From JAXLYE01 sp046351595 (GTDB lineage Bacteria; Myxococcota_A; Polyangia; Palsa-1104; JAEUJZ01): DNA of 64,000 nucleotides. The stretch covers positions 248,001 to 312,000 of the forward strand of contig JAXLYE010000003.1 of the NCBI GenBank assembly GCA_046351595.1. Direction: 5' to 3'. Numbering within the stretch: the stretch's first letter is position 1; each line of letters starts with the position of its first letter. The translations under genes and the position numbers were made by a program. Positions 56,372 to 64,000 of this stretch are shown here, in pieces. A model generated the notes under the pieces. The model made no database searches. It saw only the letters and a program-made list of their open reading frames with translations, and was not told the origin of the DNA.

Positions 56372-57562
56372 CTACGGGAGCGGCGCCAGCGCGATGCCGC
56401 GGTAGGTGGTGTTGTTCTGCGCGGTGGCCAGCGTCTTCGAGGTGACCTGCGCGGTGGTGCCGCCGTTGTCGGTGAGCGCCACGACCCGCGGCTGGGCTGC
56501 GAGCTCGGAGGTGGTGGCGAGCACGGTGACGGTGTTGCCGCTGACGAAGCCGGTGACGTAGCGCGCGCCGGTGCCGGTGCCGGTCGAGATCGTGCCCTCG
56601 AGCATCCAGGTCGTGCCGTTGAGCTTCCAGCGCTGCACGCCGCCGCCGGTCACGGTGCGGTCGTCGGCGACGTAGAGCTGGTCGAGGGTGCCGTTGTTGT
56701 CGCGGTCGAAGGCGACGTAGCCGACCGAGGACGGGCTGTTGGTGTCGGTGAAGCCGGTGAGGCGGGTGACCGTCGCCGTCGTCATCGGCGTGCCGGTGCC
56801 GACGGTGTTGACGCCGAGGTTGCCGCCGCCGGCGCTGGAGACGTAGAGCTGGCGGCCGTTCGGGCCGGGGAAGATGTCGATGGCGCGCGAGACCAGCGTG
56901 TTCAGCGAGGTCGGCATCGCGGTGCTGCCGAGGGTGGTGTAGCCGATGCCCGCGTCCGACGAGATCCAGATGGCGTTGCCGTCGGTGCTGGTGGCGCCGC
57001 GCACCGCCTGGGTGTTGTACGCCGAGGTCGAGGTCGCGGTGTTGATGTTGCCGGCGGCGTCGATGCGGCCGACGACGCGGTTGTACATCGTCGAGGACGA
57101 GGTCGAGATGTTGTTGACGCCGGGGTTGGCGGCGTAGCCGGCGATCAGCAGGTACTTGCCGTCGGCCGAGCGGCTAAGCTGCCCCTCGACCGTCGCCAGG
57201 CCCGAGAGCGTGAGCTGCTTGTTGGTGCCGGCGGCCGCGGTCGGCAGCGCCAGCGCCGCGCCGACGAGGGTGCCGTCGGCGATCTTGCGGCGCTCGATGA
57301 AGGCGGCGGTCGCGTCGTTGGTCAGGCCGCCGGCGCCGGTGCCGATGCGCACGACCGAGAACTCGGTTGGCGTCGTCGGCGGAGTCACCATGTCGCCGGT
57401 CACTACGAGGTCCGGCGTGTCCGCGGTCATGTCCGCCGTCGTGTCCACCGAGAGATCCGGCGCGCTCGTGGTCATGTCGAGCACGGTGTTGCTGGTCTGC
57501 GACGAGTCGCAGGCCGCGAACGCGAGCGCGGTAAGCGAAAGTGCTGCAAGAGTCCTACGCAT
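56372..57562 (-). CDS. Lipoprotein with probable beta-propeller repeats
   Basis: A 396-residue lipoprotein (signal ending LAFAAC). A Thr/Asp-rich linker leads to a repetitive beta domain with segments such as SRSADGKYLLIAGYA, TSTDGNAIWISSDAGIGYTT and GPNGRQLYVSSAGG, resembling a WD/NHL-type propeller on the cell surface. Composition is rich in Thr, Asn and Gly, unlike its neighbours. GGAGGGG precedes the ATG. Function unknown. Confidence 0.75.
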   Translation of the reverse strand: MRRTLAALSLTALAFAACDSSQTSNTVLDMTTSAPDLSVDTTADMTADTPDLVVTGDMVTPPTTPTEFSVVRIGTGAGGLTNDATAAFIERRKIADGTLVGAALALPTAAAGTNKQLTLSGLATVEGQLSRSADGKYLLIAGYAANPGVNNISTSSSTMYNRVVGRIDAAGNINTATSTSAYNTQAVRGATSTDGNAIWISSDAGIGYTTLGSTAMPTSLNTLVSRAIDIFPGPNGRQLYVSSAGGGNLGVNTVGTGTPMTTATVTRLTGFTDTNSPSSVGYVAFDRDNNGTLDQLYVADDRTVTGGGVQRWKLNGTTWMLEGTISTGTGTGARYVTGFVSGNTVTVLATTSELAAQPRVVALTDNGGTTAQVTSKTLATAQNNTTYRGIALAPLP

Positions 57563-57898
57563 TAATCCCCTCCTCATTGGCAAACGAGGTAAACGAGCGC
57601 CCCAAGCCCCCTGCCCCCGACGAGGCGGCCCACCCAGCAGGGCCGCTCCGGGCCACATGGTGCGGCAATTTCCGCACGAAGTCGGCGGCCAATCCGCAAC
57701 CCCGCGGAACCGCAGCGGATCCGGCGCGCCCGGCCAGACCAGGCGCCCGACCAGACGCCGGGCCAGGCGCCCGGCCAGGGGGGCCACCCAGGGGACCAAC
57801 TGGTCGCTCCAACCTGCCTGGCGCGCGGCTGGACGGCGGCTGGAAGGACCGCGCGGGCGAGGCTGGCGGCACCGGCCCGCTCTCGATATGTTCCCCGG
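57563..57898. other. Divergent intergenic region with repeated words
   Basis: 336 bases between the lipoprotein and the Cys-rich gene. It carries a near-exact 9-10 bp doublet (CTCGTTTAC/CTCGTTTGC on the minus strand) close to the lipoprotein start. Several interleaved CCAGGCGCCCG/GCCAGGCGCCCGG words lie near 57,740-57,790. TATGTT at 57887-57892 is a -10-like hexamer 6 bases before the next start. Confidence 0.45.
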
Positions 57899-59005
57899 AT
57901 GCCGCTGCCACGGATCCGAGACCACCTGCCGGCGCTCTACCACGCCCTCTTACCCGACGTGCTCTCGCGCGAGATCCCGCCCGAGCGCAAGGCGACCTGC
58001 GACCGCTGCTCGATGTGCAAGGAGACCTGCGACAACCTCGCCGAGCCCGTCGCCGCGGCGCGGCTGTTCCGGGCCGACACCAAGTGCTGCACCTTCCACC
58101 CGCGGCTGCCGAACTACCTCGTCGGCGCGCTCTTGTGCGACGAGGACGAGGCGCTCGCCGAGGGGCAGGCACGGATCCGCGGGCGCATCCGCAGCCGCGT
58201 CGGCACGACGCCGCAGTGGCTGAAGCCGCCGGCCAAGTTCGACCTGCTTTACCAGAACGCGCACAGCGCCTTCGGCCGCAGCGCCGCCCTGCGCTGCCCC
58301 TACTACGCCGAGGACTCGGGCCGCTGCACGATCTGGCGCTACCGCGAGGCGGTGTGCTCGACCTACTTCTGCAAGTACGTCGCCGGCGCCGACGGGCAGA
58401 AGCTGTGGACGTCGATCAAGGTCTACGTCTCGCTGCTCGAGCGGCAGCTGTCGCGCTACGCGCTCCTGCAGGTCGCGCCCGAGCTGGTCTACGCGACCCT
58501 CGACGAGCCGGGCCGGCCAGCCGGGCAGCTCGACGTCGCCGATCTGGAGGATCAGGCGCCGCCCGAGAGCGACTATGCGGCGCTGTGGCCCGGCTTCGTC
58601 GGCCGCGAAGAGGAGCTGTACCGCGCCTGCTTCCAGGCGGTGCAGGCGCTCACCGCGGCGGACGTCGAGCGGCTGCTCGGGCTCGACAGCACCCTGCAGC
58701 TCGGCGCGCTGGAGCGGCGCTACGAGGCGGCGCTCAGCCCGAAGCTGCCGCTGCTGCCGCGGCTCAACCCGGCCGCGACGATCAAGCACCTGCCCGACGG
58801 CACGATCGGCATCGGCGCCTACAGCTCGTTCGACGCGCTGGCGCTGCCCAAGGAGGCGCTGCCGCTGCTCATGGAGTTCCGCGGCGACGAGCCGGCCGAG
58901 GCCGTGCGGACGCGCCTGCGCGCCGAGAGCGGCATGGACTTCGACGACGAGCTGCTGGTCCTTCTGCACCAGCACCGCGTGCTGATCGAGGCCGAGCGGA
59001 CCTGA
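57899..59005 (+). CDS. Cys-rich protein with three Cys clusters (YkgJ-like)
   Basis: A 368-residue soluble protein with a CxxCxxCxxxC N-terminal cluster (residues ~34-44, CDRCSMCKETC), then KCCTFH and CPYYAEDSGRC...VCSTYFC, reminiscent of YkgJ-type zinc/iron-cluster proteins. The C-terminal half is helical and lacks motifs. It probably binds a metal or cluster. It may be leaderless (TATGTT 6 bases upstream). The small ORF at 59071 follows after 65 bases. Function unknown. Confidence 0.72.
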   Translation: MPLPRIRDHLPALYHALLPDVLSREIPPERKATCDRCSMCKETCDNLAEPVAAARLFRADTKCCTFHPRLPNYLVGALLCDEDEALAEGQARIRGRIRSRVGTTPQWLKPPAKFDLLYQNAHSAFGRSAALRCPYYAEDSGRCTIWRYREAVCSTYFCKYVAGADGQKLWTSIKVYVSLLERQLSRYALLQVAPELVYATLDEPGRPAGQLDVADLEDQAPPESDYAALWPGFVGREEELYRACFQAVQALTAADVERLLGLDSTLQLGALERRYEAALSPKLPLLPRLNPAATIKHLPDGTIGIGAYSSFDALALPKEALPLLMEFRGDEPAEAVRTRLRAESGMDFDDELLVLLHQHRVLIEAERT

Positions 59006-59070
59006 GCCCGTTCGACGCTGACGTCGGCGTCGACGTTGACAGGCCGCGCCGGCCGGCGGAAAAGGGGGCC

Positions 59071-59277
59071 ATGGAAGCCAAGCGCGCCGCCGTGAACCTC
59101 GACCCCCGCATCGTCGCCGACGCCAAGATCGCGCTCTGGGAGGCGCAGCGCGCCGGCCTCAAGGACTGCCCGGCCAACCTCTCGGACCTGCTCGCCCTCG
59201 CCGTGAACAAGGAGATCGAGCAGCTGCGCAAGAAGGCGCGCAAGGTCGCGGGCAAGGGCGTCATCGGCCTGCCCTGA
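59071..59277 (+). CDS. Small helical protein, RHH/CcdA-antitoxin-like
   Basis: A 68-residue protein opening MEAKRAAVNLDPRIVADAKIALWEAQ, then NLSDLLALAVNKEIEQLRKKARK. The short beta strand, two helices and basic tail recall ribbon-helix-helix antitoxins of the CcdA kind. No toxin gene follows, so it may be a solitary DNA-binding protein. GGGGG lies just upstream of the ATG. Assignment is tentative. Confidence 0.55.
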   Translation: MEAKRAAVNLDPRIVADAKIALWEAQRAGLKDCPANLSDLLALAVNKEIEQLRKKARKVAGKGVIGLP

Positions 59278-59349
59278 TCGCTGCCCGGTGCCTGGGACCG
59301 CGCCCGGGCCCGCTGCCCGGCGCCTGGCGCTCGCGGCGGCAGGAGGCGA

Positions 59350-59379
59350 TTGCCGCGGCGGGCGCGGGCTTGATATCGT
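59350..59379 (+). promoter_or_regulatory. Promoter-like hexamers before the PP2C gene
   Basis: TTGCCG (59350-59355), 18 bp, TATCGT (59374-59379), 7 bases before the ATG, with no ribosome binding site: leaderless arrangement again. Confidence 0.4.
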
Positions 59380-59386
59380 CTCGAGC

Positions 59387-60649
59387 ATGGGTGTCTCCGT
59401 CGAGGCGCACGCAGTCAGGGTCCAGGCCGCGGCTCTGTCCGATGTCGGGCGGAAGCGGCAGAACAACGAGGACGCGTACGTGCTCGATCCCGAGCGGGGC
59501 CTGTTCGCGGTCGCGGACGGCATGGGCGGCGAGGCAGCCGGCGAGGTCGCCTCGGCGCTGGCGGTGTCGCTCTTGCAGCAGGCGCTGGGCTCGGCCCCGG
59601 ACGCGCAGTTCGTGAGCCAGCCGGACGTCGAGCGCCGGCGCCGCCTGCTCGACTGGCTGGCCTCGACCGTCGCCGGGATCAGCCAGAAGATCCACGCGCA
59701 GGCCGACAGAGACGGGCTGCGCGGCATGGGCTGCACGCTCGACGCGGTGCTGGTGCGCGGCAGCGGCCTGTTCCTGGCGCACGTCGGCGACAGCCGCGTC
59801 TACCTGCTGCGGCGCGGCACGCTGTACCAGCTCACCGAGGACCACACGCTCGGCCAGCTGCTGTTCTCGGCGGGCGCGCTGAGCCGCGAGGAGCTCGCGA
59901 CGCACCCGCAGCGCAACGCGCTGACCCGCGCGCTCGGGCCCATGCCGACGGTGCAGGTCGACACCGCGTTCGTCGAGCTGAGCGCCGGCGACGTGGTCCT
60001 CTTGTGCTCGGACGGGCTGTACGGCGAGGTGCCGCTGGAGCAGATCCAGGACCTGCTCGGGCAGGCGCCGCAGCCGGCGGTGCGCGCCCTCGTCGACGCG
60101 GCGCTCGAGCACGGCGGTCGTGACAACGTCACCGCGGTGGTGTTCACGGTCGACACCTGCACCCGCCAGGCGCCGCCGATCCTCGGGGCGCAGGCCACGT
60201 TCGCGGCGCTGGTCGAGTCGCCGCTGTTCGCGGCGATGAACGCCAGCGAGATCCTGCGCGTCCAGAAGAGCGCGATCGCGCACCACGCCGCGGCCGGCGC
60301 CGTCCTGTACCGCGAGGGCGAGGACCTGGCGTCCATCTACCTCCTGGTCATGGGGCAGCTGTCCGTCTGGCGTGGCACCCAGCGCAGCGGCCGCATCGGA
60401 CCCGGGGATCCGTTCGGCGAGCTGACGCTGGCCCGGCAGCCGTCGCCGGTCGGCGTGCGCGCCGAGACCGACGCGGTGTACCTGGAGTTCCCGCTCGCCG
60501 AGCTGCGCGCGCTGTTCAGCGAGGAGCCGACGCTCAGCATCAAGCTGACGATGGCGCTGCTCGAGCGGATGTCGCAGCGGCTGCGCAACGTGGTCGGCAT
60601 CCTGGCGGCCCACCGCGCCGCGGGGCGGATCCCGCCGGAAGGCGAGTAG
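59387..60649 (+). CDS. PP2C phosphatase fused to cyclic-nucleotide-binding domain
   Basis: A 420-residue two-domain protein. Residues ~10-250 are a PP2C Ser/Thr phosphatase with its metal and phosphate motifs (GRKRQNNEDAY, FAVADGMGGEAAGE, HVGDSRVYLLR, LCSDGLYGEV, GGRDNVTAVV). Residues ~290-410 are a cNMP-binding/CRP-like barrel (GAVLYREGEDLASIYLLVMGQLSVW, RIGPGDPFGEL). It should reverse Ser/Thr kinase action under control of a small ligand. It is a plausible counterpart of the kinases at 11065 and 31682, though distant on the chromosome. Confidence 0.93.
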   Translation: MGVSVEAHAVRVQAAALSDVGRKRQNNEDAYVLDPERGLFAVADGMGGEAAGEVASALAVSLLQQALGSAPDAQFVSQPDVERRRRLLDWLASTVAGISQKIHAQADRDGLRGMGCTLDAVLVRGSGLFLAHVGDSRVYLLRRGTLYQLTEDHTLGQLLFSAGALSREELATHPQRNALTRALGPMPTVQVDTAFVELSAGDVVLLCSDGLYGEVPLEQIQDLLGQAPQPAVRALVDAALEHGGRDNVTAVVFTVDTCTRQAPPILGAQATFAALVESPLFAAMNASEILRVQKSAIAHHAAAGAVLYREGEDLASIYLLVMGQLSVWRGTQRSGRIGPGDPFGELTLARQPSPVGVRAETDAVYLEFPLAELRALFSEEPTLSIKLTMALLERMSQRLRNVVGILAAHRAAGRIPPEGE

Positions 60650-60690
60650 GCCGCGGCCCCGGCTCGGCGACCGGCGACCGGCGGCCGGCG

Positions 60691-61161
60691 TCAGCGCGCG
60701 ACGGGGCGACGCAGCCGCAGCCACAGCCAGATGGCGGCGCCCGCGAGCGCACCGAGCGGCACCGCGAACCAGGCGCCGTAGACCAGGACCGCGAGCGTCG
60801 GCTTGCCCAGGTAGCTCCACGCCGTGTCCGCGCTGAAGCGCGAGCGGTCCGCGAGGCTCCAGAGCGCGCCGATCAGCCCGGCGGTGACGGCGGCGACCCC
60901 GAGCGAGGCGGCGCCGCCGAGGGCGCCGAGGCCGAGCGCCGCTGCGAGCCCGTGCTGCGCGATGCGGCGGCCGACCCAGGCACCGGCGAACCAGGCGAAG
61001 GCCGCGACCACCGCGGTCGCACCGGCGATCGAGGCGAGCAGCCCCATCGCGCCACCGGCAAAGGCCATCAGCACGCCGCCCATCAGCAGCGCCGCGCCGA
61101 CCCCGACCCGGCCCCCGATCGCGCCCGCGCCCTGCGCGGCATCCCCCTGCGGAGCGTCCAT
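60691..61161 (-). CDS. Small four-helix membrane protein
   Basis: A 156-residue protein with four hydrophobic helices (about 22-45, 47-65, 70-95, 125-148) rich in Gly and Ala and an N-terminal polar tail. No family recognised. It converges on the PP2C gene and could be an integral membrane partner of a neighbour, but nothing proves it. Confidence 0.65.
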   Translation of the reverse strand: MDAPQGDAAQGAGAIGGRVGVGAALLMGGVLMAFAGGAMGLLASIAGATAVVAAFAWFAGAWVGRRIAQHGLAAALGLGALGGAASLGVAAVTAGLIGALWSLADRSRFSADTAWSYLGKPTLAVLVYGAWFAVPLGALAGAAIWLWLRLRRPVAR

Positions 61162-61295
61162 GGCCCTCCATCATACGGCAGCCGGCGGCGCGCGAGCGCA
61201 GGCTCAGCCCCGGGCGGGCGCAGAGGTATCGATGCGCAGGACGCGGAGCTCGTCGGTGGCAACCCCCGGCCCCGCAGCGAAGCCGGCGTCGGCGG

Positions 61296-61961
61296 TCACC
61301 TCAGGCTGCCCGGTCGCTGCGCCCCCGCCGGCAGGTCGCGCCAGCGCTCGATCAGATCGGCCGGCAGCGGATCCTCGCCGCGCAGGAAGCGCTCGAGGTG
61401 GCCGAGGGAGTCGCAGCCCCAGAACAGCTCACCGTCGACGCGCATCGTCGGGACGCCGAACACGCCGGCCGCGATCGCGGCGTCGGTCTGGGCGCGCAGG
61501 CGGTCCTTGATCTCCGGCGTCGCGGCGCGCGCCAAAAGCCCCGCTCCGTCGAACCCGGCCGCATCGAGCAGCCGCGTGACCGCCTCGGCCGAGTCCACAC
61601 CGCCGCCGCCGCCCCAGGCGCCGCGGTACAGCGCGTCGATCAGGCGCCGCCGCTCGTCTGCCGCGAGCTCGATGCTCGAGACGCGCAGCGCCAGCAGCGG
61701 GTTGAACGGGTGGCGCGGCGGCGGGACCAGCGGCACGCCGAAGACGTGCGCGATCCGCAGCGAGTCCTTAAAGATGTAGACGCGCTTGGCCGGGATCTCG
61801 GCCGGGCCGCGGCTGCCGCTGTGGTCGAGCAGCGCCGCGAACAGCGTCGGCACCGGCAGCACGTCGCGGCCATTTTGCGCGGCCAGGGCGTGGATCTGCG
61901 TCCAGGCGAGGTACGCGTACGGCGACAGGTAGTCGAAGTGGAAGGAGATCGGCTCGCTCAT
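61296..61961 (-). CDS. DsbA-family HCCA isomerase/GST-kappa-like protein
   Basis: A 221-residue thioredoxin-fold protein opening FHFDYLSPYAYLAW, with Ser in place of the redox CxxC, as in 2-hydroxychromene-2-carboxylate isomerase and GST kappa. FGVPTMRVDGELFWGCDSLGHLERFL closes the fold. It probably isomerises an aromatic intermediate with glutathione. Length typical. Confidence 0.9.
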   Translation of the reverse strand: MSEPISFHFDYLSPYAYLAWTQIHALAAQNGRDVLPVPTLFAALLDHSGSRGPAEIPAKRVYIFKDSLRIAHVFGVPLVPPPRHPFNPLLALRVSSIELAADERRRLIDALYRGAWGGGGGVDSAEAVTRLLDAAGFDGAGLLARAATPEIKDRLRAQTDAAIAAGVFGVPTMRVDGELFWGCDSLGHLERFLRGEDPLPADLIERWRDLPAGAQRPGSLR

Positions 61962-62093
61962 GCCCGCATGCTCGCACGGAGCAGGCCGCGGAGCATCGCT
62001 GGGACACGCCCCTATCAACGCGACCAGGACCTCTGTAAACCCGCGGATCCCGACGGCTTGCCGCCCCGATCGGTTTTGTTCCATCCTGCCGGT

Positions 62094-63677
<1,584 letters not shown>

Positions 63678-63729
63678 GATCCCGGCGCGCGGCCTGGCTG
63701 CGCCCGGTCGCGATCGCCGCGGGGTCCGG

Positions 63730-64000
63730 TCAGATCAGGCTGGCGAAGGTGATCGACTGGGTCTGTTCCTGGTCGCTCAGGTCGAGCTGGTTCAGGACCT
63801 GGTCGAGGGCGTCGGGCTCGGCCTGGGCGTAGTAGTGCCGCGGCGGCTGGAACAGGCGCAGCACGTCGTACAGGCGGATGGCGTCGGGCGGCCGGGCGAG
63901 CATGTAGCCGTCCTCGTGCTCGACGACCAGGCCCGCCTTCTCCAGGCGCTTGAGGACGCGGCGCACCACGCTCTCGGGCAGGCCGTGGCGCTGCTCGATC
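63730..64000 (-). CDS. Winged-helix domain protein, truncated by the window edge
   Basis: The C-terminal part of a protein whose start lies beyond base 64000; an internal ATG near 63969 is not the true start. The visible part reads EQRHGLPESVVRRVLKRLEKAG, then YMLARPPDAIRLYDVLRLF, a winged-helix motif. This resembles the C-terminal domain of YihY/BrkB membrane proteins or Rrf2-type regulators. The rest is a short acidic tail. Family choice is uncertain without the N-terminus. Confidence 0.6.
   Translation of the reverse strand, partial: IEQRHGLPESVVRRVLKRLEKAGLVVEHEDGYMLARPPDAIRLYDVLRLFQPPRHYYAQAEPDALDQVLNQLDLSDQEQTQSITFASLI

Noticed and set aside
59071..59277. Complete toxin-antitoxin pair
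   Set aside because: Only the antitoxin-like half is present; the next gene is a PP2C phosphatase.

Overview
The window is a very GC-rich bacterial chromosome segment, coding almost wall to wall, with many ATGA start/stop overlaps and GTG starts. Ser/Thr kinases, FHA and PP2C proteins, Cys-rich lipoprotein-like secreted proteins, TPR proteins with Pro/Ala linkers, and a Tad pilus locus with two ATPases together suggest a myxobacterium-like (Myxococcota/deltaproteobacterial) genome. No rRNA or tRNA was recognised, and the species cannot be named from this window.

Region by region. 0.4-12.1 kb: a Tad/Flp (type IVc pilus) locus with two small pilin-like genes, a TadE-like gene, TadA-TadB-TadC, a TadD-like TPR lipoprotein and a second, divergent TadA-type ATPase. 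It continues into an AAA+ enhancer-binding-like regulator and a membrane-anchored Ser/Thr kinase, with an FHA protein on the opposite strand. 12.1-14.4 kb: a YbhB-like gene and an intact IS4-type insertion sequence with terminal inverted repeats and a 7-bp target duplication. 14.6-19.1 kb: a stress and signalling cluster (REC-histidine kinase, CBS protein, universal stress protein, LemA, TPM-domain protein). 19.1-25.0 kb: acyl-CoA dehydrogenase, then tldD-tldE and a Cys-rich third gene. 25.1-27.8 kb: groEL-groES with an FmdB-type zinc-ribbon gene first in the operon, behind a sigma70-type promoter that overlaps a half-conserved CIRCE element.

28.2-38.1 kb: a polyprenyl-phosphate sugar transferase, a DUF47-PiT phosphate transport pair behind a possible Pho box, a second Ser/Thr kinase, a TPR/membrane protein, a metallophosphoesterase, a Cys-rich protein and a TPR protein. 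38.2-44.5 kb: elongation factor G facing an Efm5/N6-adenineMlase-type methyltransferase, then GST, SelO and GDP-fucose synthase-like genes. 44.5-50.7 kb: PHP-domain lipoprotein, a GT2/unknown/YfhO overlapping trio, HIT protein and a Lys-rich secreted protein. 50.8-64 kb: 3D-domain protein, HMG-CoA lyase, RNase III, EamA transporter, MBL hydrolase, lipoprotein, Cys-rich protein, a PP2C phosphatase fused to a cyclic-nucleotide-binding domain, a DsbA/HCCA-isomerase-type protein, a DUF362 protein and a truncated winged-helix protein at the right edge.

The most coherent system is the Tad locus. Secretion ATPases, pilins, an FHA reader, a membrane kinase and an atypical AAA+ regulator sit together, suggesting a pilus or secretion machine under phospho-threonine control. 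An intrinsic terminator lies between tadB and tadC. Other points of interest are the zinc-ribbon-led groESL operon, the EF-G/methyltransferase pair, the TldD/TldE/Cys-rich trio, and short tandem duplications at many gene ends.
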